Under the pieces are notes generated by a model that saw only the letters and a list, made by a program, of their open reading frames with translations, did not search any database and was not told where the DNA came from. This document shows, piece by piece, positions 1-10,450 of a stretch of 64,000 nucleotides of DNA. Each line of letters starts with the position of its first letter. Position 1 is the stretch's first letter. This DNA comes from Megaleporinus macrocephalus. Its lineage: Eukaryota > Chordata > Actinopteri > Characiformes > Anostomidae. Position numbers and translations under genes: made by a program. The DNA lies in contig CM038720.1 in the NCBI GenBank assembly GCA_021613375.1, forward strand, positions 13,175,962 through 13,239,961, given 5' to 3'.

Positions 1-407
1 TCCTTGCACCATTGAAACCGATGTTTGGCATTGGCACGAGTGACCAAAGGTTTGACTATAGCAGCCCGGCTGTGTATATTGACCCTGTGGAGCTCCTGAC
101 GGACAGTTCTGGTGGAAACAGGAGAGTTGAGGTGCACATTTAATTCTGCCGTGATTTGGGCAGCCGTGGTTTTATGTTTTTTGGATACAATCCGGGTTAG
201 AACCCCAACATCCCTTTCAGACAGCTTCCTCTTGCGTCCACAGTTAATCCTGTTGGATGTGGTTCGTCCTTCTTGGTGGTATGCTGACATTACCCTGGAT
301 ACAGTGGCTCTTGATACATCACAAAGACTTGCTGTCTTGGTCACAGACGCGCCAGCAAGACGTGCACCAACAATTTGTCCTCTTTTGAACTCTGGTATGT
401 CCCATAA
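1..407 (-). pseudogene. Tc1-like transposase N-terminal fragment
   Basis: Reading leftward from 392, about 130 codons are open to the window edge. They give a paired-like helix-turn-helix region with motifs such as KRGQIVGARLAG, SVTKTASLCDVSRATVSRVM and a basic GRKRKLSERD linker, then a second HTH-like segment with TRTVRQELHRVNIHSR. This is the DNA-binding half of a Tc1-type transposase that binds the transposon ends. The only nearby ATG (405) is two bases out of phase with this frame, consistent with a small deletion just after the start codon, so the copy is probably not translatable. The DDE catalytic half would lie outside the window. Confidence 0.8.
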
Positions 408-588
408 TGTTGTATTATTGCAATATTTTGAGCAAAACTGTGCTCTTACCTGCTAACTGAACTTCACACTCCGCTCTTACTGGTGCAATGTGCAATTAAT
501 GAAGCTTGGACACCAGACTGGTCCAATTTAGCCATGAAACCTCCCACACTAAAATGACAGGTGTTTCAGTTTCATTGTCCAACCCCTG
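1..588 (-). mobile_element. Tc1/mariner-type transposon, 5' part, cut by window edge
   Basis: The minus strand holds the end and the N-terminal coding part of a Tc1-like element. The terminus, reading CAGGGGTTGGACAATGAAAC inward, ends at 588 and is followed by TA at 589-590, the usual Tc1 target, within a short TA run. The rest of the element, including the catalytic domain and the other terminus, lies off the left edge. Assignment rests on the encoded helix-turn-helix protein and on the TA flank. Confidence 0.85.
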
Positions 589-601
589 TATATATATATA
601 T

Positions 602-1556
602 AAGAAACAGTATGTAAACCTTTTTGAAATTACCTGGTTTTCTGCATTAACTGGTCATAAAATGTTATATGATCTACATCTAAGTATAGACAAACTCAAT
701 GTACTTAACCTAATACCACACAAACAGTTATAATATTTCATGTGTGTATCGGACACATCCATTAAACATTCACAGTGTTGGTGGAAAAAGTAAGCGAACC
801 ATTGGATTTAATAACTGGTCAAACCTCCATTGGTAGCAATAATCTCCAACAAGCGTTTCCAGTAGCTGCTGATCAGACCTGCACAAAGTTCAGAAGAAAG
901 TTTAAACCATTTTTTCTTACAGCACTGCTTCACCTCACCTATATTTTTAGGATGTACTTCACTGTTGGGATGATGTTTTAATGTTGGTATGAAAACATCA
1001 TCACATCCTCTCTGAACATTCTGCGTTGTGCCTTCGGAGTCAACTTGGCAAGGTGCCCACTTCTAGGGAGAGTAGTTACAGTAATAATCATCTCCATTTG
1101 TAGACAGTTTGTCTAACTGTGGACTGGTTAATACCTCACGTCTTGGAGATTACTTTGCAACTCTTTCCAGTTTATGCAAATCAACAATTCTTGATCGTAG
1201 GTCTTCAGAGAGCTCTTTTTTTGCGAGGCATTGTTCACATCAGCAGTGAACCCAAAAAGTTTGAGTGTCTTTTGTAAGTCAAAGTAGCTTTACAACTTGC
1301 TCCAATATTGTTTCATTGATTGGATCCCAGGTTTGCTAACTCCTGGCTCTAATTAGCTTTTGTTAAAGTCAATAGCATATGGGTTCACTTACTTTTTCCA
1401 CCAGCACTGTGAATGTTTAACGAATGTGTGGTATTAGGTTAAGTACATTGAGTTTGTCTATACTTGGGACTAAAATGTAGATCAGATCATGTTTTATGAC
1501 CAATTGATGCAGAAAACCAGGTAAATTCAAATGGTTCACATACTTTTTTCTTGCCA

Positions 1557-1558
<2 letters not shown>
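602..1558 (-). mobile_element. Non-autonomous Tc1-like element with IR/DR ends
   Basis: About 180-200 bp inverted repeats (roughly 602-806 and 1380-1558) enclose a short core. Each arm carries two related direct repeats: an outer one around AAGTATGTGAACC (602-622 and 1530-1558) and an inner one, CAGTG..TGGTGGAAAAAGTAAG (772-806 and 1380-1410). This is the IR/DR layout of Sleeping Beauty-like Tc1 transposons. The element is about 960 bp rather than the roughly 1.6 kb of a full copy. Both ends abut TA repeats. Confidence 0.85.
808..1231 (-). pseudogene. Internally deleted Tc1-like transposase remnant
   Basis: Between the IR/DR arms the minus strand encodes pieces of a Tc1-like transposase. The N-terminus (ATG at 1231) gives a short basic stretch and, after a one-base shift, [15 protein letters not shown]. 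The C-terminus gives KNIGEVKQCCKKKWFKLSS and LISSYWKRLLEIIATNGG, ending at a stop at 808-810. The central catalytic domain is missing and there are frameshifts and stops, so no active enzyme is possible. The two ends of the protein lie close together, as in a deletion derivative that could only have moved in trans. Confidence 0.75.

Positions 1559-1559
<1 letters not shown>

Positions 1560-1626
<67 letters not shown>
1560..1626. repeat. (TA)n microsatellite
   Basis: An uninterrupted TA dinucleotide array of about 67 bp sits directly against the right end of the IR/DR Tc1 element and the left end of a family A repeat. Tyr-Ile reading frames across it are artefacts. Confidence 0.95.
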
Positions 1627-1628
<2 letters not shown>

Positions 1629-1750
1629 AAGTCAATGGAACCAGATTTTTTTCCAAACTATTTTGGAGCACTTCTATTGGCCCATTCATCATGGAATTTC
1701 CACACAATGTAAATGACCATTGGCGTGTTCAAATAATGTAGAAAACTCAA
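1627..1750 (+). repeat. Family A short repeat, partial copy
   Basis: Shares with copies at 9.9, 15.7, 30.5 and 37.6 kb the stretch GTCAATGGAACCAGA, a T-rich run, TATTTTGGAGCA and TTCTATTGG.CCATTCAT. The left end is lost into the TA array. See the copy at 37559-37803 for the full structure. Confidence 0.65.
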
Positions 1751-3129
1751 AATTAAGAAAATTCAATCTTAACAAAGTTTTGAACTTTTGTACTTAATGA
1801 GTGTAAAAAGAGGGTTTTATGCCAAATACACTATGGTGGACCAACCTTTGAATACACTCATGGATAGCCAATCTTCTCAGCCAGTCTTCCACACAATGCA
1901 AAATACCTCAAATGCTGTTGGAACAGTGTTGCTGATGCTTGTTACCATGTCAGAAACTCACATAGGTATTGTTGTTGTTCTCCCATGGGTCTCAACTCAT
2001 CCCTTGCTTGAAAAAAAAACTGCCTTGGTTTAATTGTGCTAGTCACCGCTCACGGCTTATTTCCATATCCTTTACGCTGCTGTTTTTCTTCCTGCTATAC
2101 TTAATGATACCTTTAGATTGGAACAGAATTGGGCTGGGAGATAAAAATGGCAATCACCATGTCTATAATGTGGAATATTGTTCAATTTCCCCTTTCTATC
2201 TAAATCATTATAGCAGTGGAAATTGTCTGTGATTTGGATTTGGAATGGAGAAGAGAAAGGCTAAGACAGTGGAACATGTTAGCAGGTTTTAAATTACTAG
2301 AACATTTGCCTTTTTGCAGATTGCATTATTTGAACACCTGTCATCTGCATTTTTCCTTTTAGCATGGAAATGTGCACCGAGTCATGTTGGCATAATGAAG
2401 GGCCGCATTTGCAAAGATGACTGTTTGGTGCTATCGCTGTTTCAACACAAACTTTGTTCTGGCTCAGCATGCGCAACGTTTCAGACATTGGAGCAAATCC
2501 ACTATTTTAGTGACAGAAATGAAACTCTCAAGCTCTCAAAGCCTTCAGATCAGCCACTGGCCTCTATATCAGAAACCCCTGCATGCTAGCTCCACCTTGC
2601 TGGTGTACAGTTAGAGACTGAAGGGCAGTTGATGCACAGTTTGTCAGTCACTTCATCAGTTTTGGACCAGAGCTGCTCTTGGTTGACTATTATTGAGTGG
2701 TGGCCTTTTCTCAACCTTACACTGACACTGATGTGTGAAAGAAGGAAAGAAAGATGGGTGATGGTTTCATATCAACACAACACGCTCTAGAATTTGTAGT
2801 AGTGGGTGGCTTACCCGATGATACAGTAGACCAGTTGAAATTCTTACGTTATGAGTTTTGGCAGAACCTTGAAGATGGAACGCCATCTATAAGTGCAGAT
2901 GACAACATACACACAGTGGAAAATAGCCTATATAACATATATAGCCAAAAGTATAAATATAAATATGCATCAGTCACTCCATCACCTCCCGCTGTATAGC
3001 CAGTTTCAGTCGAGGTAACTTAGTCTAGTGTGTAAACATTTTAATATAATATTTCAGATAATCTTATAGGACACTGAGTGAGAAAACAGGCTACTTCAAA
3101 TCTAGAGTTCAAAATAATAACAGAAATAG
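1751..3129. other. No recognisable gene or repeat
   Basis: AT-rich sequence. Short open frames exist on both strands (60-90 codons) but show no family motif and overlap one another. Nothing more can be supported here. Confidence 0.5.
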
Positions 3130-3520
3130 GAACTCCTAATATTGACCACCAAACCTGTCGCCCAAGAGATAAACCAGTGGTTCGCAACCCTTGTCCTGGA
3201 GGACCCCCTGCCCTGCTCCCAACACACCTGATCCAACTAATGTGCTAACCGACAAGCGCCCCCTCAGTTGAAGTGAGTGTGTTTTGGCAGGAAAACAAAG
3301 ATGTGCAGGGCTGGATGTCCTCCAGGACCAGGGTTGGGAACCACTGAGAAAAACAGCACTTAAAGCTTCCATGAGAGAGAGGAGCAAAACAAGCTCCACT
3401 CTTGCTTCAGATCTGAAAACATTCACAGGTGTTTCTGTCTATCCTTGCACTGTGAGAAGTCACCTCGACGCTATGGGTCTAAAAGCATGTGTAGCTGTTC
3501 AAGAAGTTACGTTGTTGGTT
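3130..3520 (+). mobile_element. Tc1-like element remnant (HTH region) with nested MITE
   Basis: Sequence either side of a nested MITE matches the copy at 45950-46200. After the MITE the plus strand reads LKASMRERSKTSSTLASDLK and VSVYPCTVRSHLDAMGLKAC, typical of the Tc1 transposase N-terminal HTH and linker. There is no full transposase frame. The paralogous copy at 46 kb lacks the MITE, which confirms the insertion. Confidence 0.7.
3175..3346. mobile_element. hAT-type MITE with 8-bp target duplication
   Basis: A 172-bp element with terminal inverted repeats that start CAGTGGTTCGCAACC and end GGTTGGGAACCACTG, extended by the paired TCCTGGAGGA and TCCTCCAGGA. It is flanked by AGATAAAC (3167-3174) and AGAAAAAC (3347-3354), an 8-bp duplication with one mismatch, the hAT length. 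It has no coding capacity. The same family leaves a fragment near 12750-12835. Confidence 0.85.
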
Positions 3521-4020
3521 TTGTGGAGATTATGCAACTCCACCTACTGCTGATGTATGAGACCTGTTTCGTTAGCACTATGACTGAAGTAAACTGAAGT
3601 CTAAACTAGTTCTTTGTGAGTCATGAGTTTGACATTCATTTAATATTATATAATTAATTACAATGCAAAAGTCAAGGACCACCCTTCATAACTCATTTCT
3701 ACTCTGGACCAAGGGTGTAGATTGGCTCTTGACATTGCCCCCCCCATTGCCTGTTTGTTGTTGTTGTTTTCTCTTTGCTCTGTGATATACTACATATGCT
3801 ATTCTATGTGCTTGTAAACTATTCAGAATAACAATTCATAATTTAATTCATAAATTATATGTTAAATTAATTATAAAACTAAACTAAAATAGAAAAAAAA
3901 ATTGATAAAATGTTAAAAAGAACTAGTTTAGACTTCAGTTTACTTCATAGCCATAGTGCAAATAAAACAGGTCTCATACATCAGCAACAGTAAGTAGATG
4001 GAGCTGCATAATCTCCACAA
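3521..4020. repeat. Inverted repeat, about 100-bp arms, 300-bp spacer
   Basis: The arm 3521-3615 (TTGTGGAGATTATGCAACTC through CTAAACTAGTTCTTT) is matched in reverse complement by 3917-4020, with a few substitutions and a small insertion. The spacer contains GCAAAAGTCAAGGACCACCC near 3665, resembling the terminal repeat of another Tc1-like family seen at 48.8-49.05 kb. It may be a foldback made by two Tc1 remnants in opposite orientation. Confidence 0.75.
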
Positions 4021-4172
4021 AGTAACAATCACAGAAAAAATGTGTTAATCACACTTAGCCAATCACACTGGCCCTATGTGTTAGGAGCTAGGACTCAAGT
4101 AGAGAACATAGTTTAACCCTTTCTACACCTCTAGGTTAATGAGACATTGACAGATCAGGGTTGTGCAAGTTT

Positions 4173-4756
4173 GGTGTTTCTAATGAAGTGGCCAGTGAGT
4201 GGAAGTACAAGGAATGTGTTTCTAATATAGTGGCCAGTGAGTGAAAGTACAAGGCTGGTGTTTCTAATAAAAGTATCCAGTGAGTGAAAGTACGAGGGAG
4301 GTGTTTCTAATTTTGTGGCCAGTGAGTGGAAGTACAAGTGCAGGTGTTTCTAATAAAAGTCTACAGTGAGTGAAAGTACAAGGAGGTGTTTCTAATATAG
4401 TGGCCAGTGAGGGAAAGTACAAGGGATGTGTTTCTAATATAGTGGCCAGTAAGTGAAAGTACAAGGGAGGTTTTTCTAATATAGTGGCCAGTGAGTGAAA
4501 GTACAAGGGAGGTTTTTCTAATATAGTGGCGAGTGAGTGAAAGTGCAAGGGAGGTGTTTCTAATAAAGTGGCCAGTGAGTGGAAGTACAAGTGCAGGTGT
4601 TTCTAATAAAAGTATACAGTGAGTGAAAGTACAAGGGAGGTGTTTCTAATATAGTGGCCAGTGAGTGGAAGTACAAGTGCAGGTGTTTCTAATAAAAGTA
4701 TCTAGTGAGTGGAAGTACAAGTGCAGGTGTGTCTAATAAAAGTATACAGTGAGTAA
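4173..4756. repeat. 42-bp minisatellite, about 14 units
   Basis: Tandem units of about 42 bp with consensus elements GTGTTTCTAATA, AGTGGCCAGTGAGTG and AAGTACAAGG. Some units are lengthened to 43-46 bp by an extra A or GTGCA. Because 42 is a multiple of three, the minus strand stays open and gives a 14-residue repeat around ATILEKPPLYFHSL. That frame is a by-product of the array and not evidence of a protein. Confidence 0.9.
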
Positions 4757-5849
4757 TAGTAAAATCTATTGTTCAAGGTGTTCAGAAATTCTGTGGCATG
4801 TACCTCCCAGTAAAAATCCTGAAAATGCATTGACTGCAGCTGTCGTCTAGGTGCTTCTCTTTAGCTTTGAAACGTTATGTCACTGTAGTGATATATTTAC
4901 TGGGCCAAATGGTAGATTACTTTAATGGCCTATTACAGCGTGAAAAAGGGGGAGCTAGCAAAGACCTCGATCTGTGCAGAAACATTATAGGATGATTTAA
5001 ACTGCTATAGCACCTAAACCTACAGTTTAATTATGCATTAGAAATCTACACACAATATTGAAAAGGATGACGGATGTTATTCTATGCATAGCGCATTATA
5101 TCAGCGTACTTTAATGCTGTTTATTTTATACTTGGCAGTTCATTTATCTGGGCTGGGACATTTCATTCTGCCTGTCCCCAACTCCCTAATCATCTAATGC
5201 AATTCATTTAGGTGGCATCATCATATAAATATCCAGAAAACGAAAAACACTCCCGTATTCAGAAGAGAAAGGTTTTGCACCATGTGGTACGCTATCGTCA
5301 GCCTGGCCTTGCATGTTAGAAAATGCATATCACTTACAGCATCACAGGCCCTGTCTGATTTCCATATTCATATCTCCTGTCCACAGTGTTTAGGGGCCAC
5401 AGTGTTTCAGGATAATTATTCACCCCCTACTCATAATACATCAGGGGTGCTGTTTACAGCCCAAGGTCACACGCTGCACACCAAGAGAGAAAGAAACGCT
5501 TGATGGATTAGAATTTCGCATGGCTGTGGACGGCACGAGACAGTGACGGATTCCGCATTTCAGAGAAGAAGAAATGGCCTTTTTCTAGAGAGTGATGTCA
5601 GACGCAGCCGAATGCCGGATGAAGAATGTCTTGCACCCGAGTGTTTCGGCGCAATGCCTCCGAAGTGTCGAGTCTTGTTTACAAACCTGTGAATGTGAAC
5701 TGCTCTTTAACTTTTGGTTCAAGCACCTTTTCCAACTCAGTGAAACATCACACATACCCAAAGTTCCCTTTTATCCCAAATGCAGTTTGATGGGAATTCC
5801 ACTGATTTTTTTTTTCTCTACATAATTCAGTGGTGGAACTGGAAACAAA
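4757..5849. other. No recognisable gene or repeat
   Basis: Mixed-composition sequence with no coding signature. The segment 5130-5560 is less AT-rich than its surroundings and free of repeats I recognise. Short frames at 5282 and 5592 have no domain motif. Confidence 0.45.
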
Positions 5850-6433
5850 GGGTGTGTCTCAAAACCTAGTGAGCTGTCTACATAGGCAGCATTTTACGTC
5901 ATAGTATGCGCTCCCGACATGTAGACTGTCCCAATGCTGTCTACTAAGGCACCTTACTTTGGCCCGATTTTAAGGAAGCATCGGATGCTTCCTCAGCCGC
6001 TAAGGCAATCCCATGGTACAACGCAAGCAAATCTACGAGCAGTAAAGTGGTTTTAAAATGTGAGTTATTTAGATTCTCTCTGGAGTTTTAATGTGTTTCT
6101 GGTCATATAATCACACAAACCAGTATTTTATTATCAACTCTGTAACAAGTCGTTAACCATTTTACAGTTTTATTCTCAAGCCATTAGCATTTATGCTAGC
6201 GGAATTTTAAGCCTCGGGCTATTGTTTTGGATGCCGGCTGGTAACTTAGCAACCAGCTAAACCACCGGTCGCGTGCTGCATTGGGCGGGAACAAGCCATG
6301 ACCAGTCTCTCTCTAACTAGATTGTCTCAAAAATCTGTTTTATGAGGAGAGATGTCAGACAGAACATTGCTACTTAAACAGCTGCCTACATAGACAGCCT
6401 ACTTACACACTCACTAGGTTTTGAGACACACCC
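5850..6433. mobile_element. 584-bp non-autonomous inverted-repeat DNA element
   Basis: Both ends carry the inverted repeat GGGTGTGTCTCAAAACCTAG, followed inward by a looser pairing of CTGTCTACATAGGCAG with CTGCCTACATAGACAG. The unit is flanked by AAA on both sides, compatible with a 3-bp target duplication. There is no transposase. The superfamily is not settled; a PIF/Harbinger-like element is one option given a 3-bp duplication. Confidence 0.8.
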
Positions 6434-7480
6434 AAAGTCTTTCTGAGAGCTTTGGTTTGCAGTGGTTCACTCTAGAAAACCTCAGTATATTCACAAACAT
6501 TTCCCGTAATAACTCTGTGCTGAGCTTTTAAAGACCTCCACACTTCAGAAGTCTGGTTCCTATCATCACGACTGTGAACAGATCTGACATCTGTGGTTTC
6601 TCAGACTTGAAAGAAGGCAATAGTCGTGGGTGATATACAATTAGGACTTCTTCCTAACACATTACGTTTACAAGTATGCCACAAATAAGCCAGTTAACAA
6701 CATACGCACAGTATGAAACATGCCCAAAAGGCGGAGCGAGGCTTCTTTCAGTAATCACTCAGCTCCTGCTGTGTAGTCATTTACAGTGTGAGTTAAAAGT
6801 CCCAGAAAACACTCTGGTGGAAGTCATCAAGAACACGAACATTTGCATGATACTAAACTTGAGTGCTATGTTGAACGTCTAGCAAAAAGAATGGAATGAA
6901 AAAAATAAGCTATAAATATAATAAAAACACGTCTTCAGAGCGCTGATCGGACCTGTCTGAGAACTGTGTGGGCGTTGCCTAATGAGCAGCTTGATTGGCA
7001 GCTCTCTATTTAACACTCCTGACCCGCTCCACCACTCTTACAGAGCTAAACTCATTACCCAGCTGTTATGTAAGGTGTGAATGGACAGACCACTGAGCGA
7101 ACACTTGAAGGGATGAACCGGCATACATGTAGACAGGTGAACAATTGAATGAACAAAGCAACATATGGATGAAGGGACGGAAAATCAAACAATGTATGAA
7201 TAAAGGAATTAACAGATGAAGGAACAGGTGTGGATAAACGAATGAACAGGTGACAGACAGCTACAGAAAGGTGGTCTAGCTCACTAATCATACTTTGCAT
7301 ATGTATGTTGCGGATCTGAGGAACAATATTAACTCTGAAGTCTGAGATTTAGGTTCCCTGTGGCTTTAATATGAGTCCAGGTTGTTACTGAGGGAATGAG
7401 AGAGGCAGATTTTTCTTGGGCTAATGATAGCCTTTAGCTTTCAATTAGCATTTAGCATAGCAAGCCATGCTTTTTTACGC
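6434..7480. other. No recognisable gene or repeat
   Basis: No coding or family signal. Between about 7080 and 7260 there is a loose, purine-rich run of GAATGAA/GGATGAA-like words, at most a decayed simple repeat. Confidence 0.4.
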
Positions 7481-7672
7481 ATCCATCCATTATCCTTCTC
7501 TTCTTTACGCTAGTCAGGGTCACCGAGGGCTGGAGCCAATCCCAGCGTCATTGGGCCCAACATGCATGTTTTTGGACGTGTGGGAGGAAACTCACTCAAG
7601 CACGGAACAGCCCAGACCAGGAATTGAACCCAGATCATATTGCTGTGAGGCAATGTGAGGCACCGTGCTGCC
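7481..7672 (-). mobile_element. tRNA-headed SINE-like repeat, internally deleted
   Basis: Minus-strand copy of the common fish repeat that begins GGCGGCACGGTG and ends in GGATGGAT. Here it reads ATCCATCCATTATCC at the left, then the AGGGTCACCGAGGGCTGGAG core and GTTTTTGGACGTGTGGGAG, and ends GGCACCGTGCTGCC. It is about 190 bp, shorter than the roughly 300 bp of better copies. Confidence 0.75.
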
Positions 7673-8115
7673 TAGAATGATGTTAATAGGTGCATATTGA
7701 TCACCACTGAGCTTTGCCTTTAGGTAACAAATTATTTATATTTTGCAAACAAATTTTTTTAATTCACAAAATGAACTAAATTAAATATTTTATTACATTT
7801 TTCTTAGTTTTTTTACCCCTGAAACTGCAAATTGAGCCAGAAATGAAATTATTATGTGCTTCTATAGCGCTACAATACTTTTATTAGTTCGCTTGCAACT
7901 TTTCTAGCAGCATCGCTATATGCTCATCAAAAGTTTACTTTTTAAATACATTAGCTCCGTAGCTCCAAAGCGAAACTAATGAAGCGGTTATCAAACACCG
8001 AATAGATCTTGGCGAATCAACGGCACATCAAGTAAAGGGGAACTGTGTAAATGAGATGTTTGGCCAAATGATTTGTCTCTTTCACCAAATAATAGAAGTA
8101 GTTGCACACACTTGC

Positions 8116-8153
<38 letters not shown>

Positions 8154-9098
8154 AACACACAACAACACCATTAAAAAAGAGTTTCTTCCCAAAAAGTGTC
8201 TACATAACGACCCAGCACAAGATAGCCGCTAGAAAGCTGATCCTCCCCTTCCACCACCTTGGCCTTCACCTCAAACACCATGCAAACTCAGATCCGTCCA
8301 TGGAGCCCCACACTAATCCTTTCTCACTACTTTAGCCAAACAGGGACGTGAGTCAGCGAGCTGGTTTTCTCTTTCTTCCTCCCTCCACTAAAACACATCC
8401 CAATCCCTTAATCGCCTTCCCTCATCCTGCGGAATTACTTTGCTCTTGCTACGTCACTTCAAGCCTGCTGCCAGAAAAAAGTGCTTCTGTTGCTCTCTTT
8501 GCTTTCATCATCCTTCAGGATGTTTGTCAAAATCCAGTGAACTGCTGTATTTTATCCAGGTACCCAACATGTTAGCGAGTCCTTCTGGCTTTGGCACAGG
8601 CCTCTGATGGCAGCGATAGCTCATAATTAGAGGCAAATATCAACAATCCGAAAGATTCGAAAGATCTGAAACATTCAAGATCATTAACCAAATTTGGATG
8701 TGAGTTTAAAAAATGGATATTTAATCATGCTTTAAATAGAAAGCTCAAATGCTCTGCTTGATGAGGATAAAATGAACCGTGCCGAACTGTAATTAACACC
8801 GCATGACAGCAGGTGGTCCTGGATATGATTGCTCGTGACACAGGTGCACAAGCGACAGGAAGAAACAGCAATATTCAGCCGCTCGTGTTTAAAGTTGAAG
8901 GTTTTGATTTCTGGGAAAATTCCCATCACAAACGATGCCTTGAGGCTTTGTTCATGTTATGGTGTTTTATTTTTTTATACATTTTATTTTTATTGTGTAC
9001 AAGCCTGTATCCTGAAATGACCGGCATGTGCGGGCGCCAAACAAAGTGAACAGAAGACCTAGAAAGCCTTTGTTGTGAAGATAATGGCAAAGATAATC
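7673..9098. other. No recognisable gene; short (CA)n at about 8119-8150
   Basis: AT-rich sequence with a CA dinucleotide run of about 30 bp. The stretch 8580-8930 is not repeat-like and contains TAATTAGAGGCAAATAT, but nothing coding can be supported. Confidence 0.45.
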
Positions 9099-9766
9099 AC
9101 ACCGATCAGTCATAACGTTAAAGCCACTTCCTTGTGTCTACACACAGTCCATTTTTCACTTCCATTTAAACATACAGGAGCACTTTGTAGTTCTACACTT
9201 ACAGACTGTAGTCCATCCGTTTCTCTGTATACTTTGTTACCCTGTTCTTCAATGATCAGGACCTCCAAAGGTCCACCACAGAGCAGATAATATTTGGGTG
9301 GTGGGTCATTCTCAGCGCTGCCGTAACACTGATTTGGTGGTAGTGTGTTAGTGAGTGTTGTGCTGGTACGAGTGGATCAGATACAGCAGCGCTCCTGGAG
9401 TTTTAAATAGTGTCCACTCACTGTCCACTTTATTAGACACTCTTACCTTGCTTATCCATTGTGAATATGATGATAGCTTATCTGCTGCTGCACAGTTTGT
9501 GTTCCTCTAGTTCATTATCAGTGGTCACAGGATTCTGCCCACAGGACACTGTTGGCTGGATGTTGCTGGATGGTGGACTATTCTCAGTCCAGCAGTGACA
9601 CTGAGGTGTCACACTGAGGTGTCACTCCAGCAGGACTGCTGTGTCACTGCAGTGCTGAGAACCACCTCCCTAATGGTATCTACATAATAGTATCTATAAT
9701 AGAGATCCATCTCCCTAATAGTACCTGCTCTGTGGTGGTCCTGTAGAGGTTCTGACCATTAAAGAC

Positions 9767-9769
<3 letters not shown>
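9099..9769. mobile_element. Palindromic mariner-like non-autonomous element, right end lost
   Basis: Starts ACCGATCAGTCATAACGTTA, the known terminus of a widespread non-autonomous fish Tc1/mariner family. It shares with the copy at 46887-47512 blocks such as TTCTTCAATGATCAGGAC, GAGTGGATCAGA, TCAGTGGTCACAGGA and TGCCCACAGGACACTG. The right part breaks off into a TA array. There is no coding capacity. Confidence 0.8.

Positions 9770-9858
<89 letters not shown>
9769..9858. repeat. (TA)n microsatellite
   Basis: About 90 bp of pure TA dinucleotides between a palindromic mariner-like element and a family A repeat; it replaces the missing right end of the former. Confidence 0.95.
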
Positions 9859-9859
<1 letters not shown>

Positions 9860-9863
<4 letters not shown>

Positions 9864-10450
9864 CAACTTTACAGGTGAGGCCAAAAAGCCACCTCACTTT
9901 TAATGTCAATGGAACCAGATTTTTTTCCAAGCTATTTTGGAGCATTTCTATTGGTCCATTCATCATAAAACCTTCAAGCTGTCAGCTGTCGGGTTGAAAT
10001 AATATAGAAAAGTTAAAATGTTTTTCATTGGACAGCGGTGATATATAACATGAATTTCTTATTTCGAAAGAGGTATACAATATGTTGTGCACCAGTTTGA
10101 AGAACAAAATCAAGTTCCAGATTATTTAGTTCCAGTTCCAGTTTAGTTCCAGATATGTTTTTGGCAAAGTTGTTCATAAAGGACTAGGCCTTTCCTCTAT
10201 GGTCCTCTATGGTCCCATCCAAAGACAATCATGTTTCTCTGTTGACTATTCTATGTCATTTGAGCATCGCAGCTTTCCTTTACATGTAAATAAAGTTGCG
10301 ATGAATTGGGACCAATAGAAATGCTTGAAAATCACTTGACATAAAACCCCTTTACATTAACTTACTTTGAAAGTTGAATTGCACTGAATTTACATGGAAG
10401 TTTTTTGTCCTCTGCTGTGAAGTTACAATGTTGGACAGCGACGAAATAAA
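9860..10450. repeat. Family A repeats, two copies in inverted order
   Basis: The plus-strand copy runs from GCAACTTTACAGGTGAGGCC (9864) through GTCAATGGAACCAGA and CATTTCTATTGGTCCATTCA to TTTTTCATTGGACAGC near 10022-10037. A minus-strand relative follows at about 10265-10450, with CAATAGAAATGCTTGAAAAT, GAAGTTACAATG and TTGGACAGCGACG. The two may belong to one longer unit whose ends are the TTGGACAGC motifs. Confidence 0.6.

Noticed and set aside
1417..1707. Frames with long Tyr-Ile runs, also at 9715-9966 and 46705-47132
   Set aside because: Translation of (TA)n microsatellites.
4155..4756. Repeat protein, or a CRISPR-like array, in the 42-bp repeats
   Set aside because: Units are contiguous with no unique spacers, and the repeated peptide follows from a unit length divisible by three. 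No promoter or start supports a gene.
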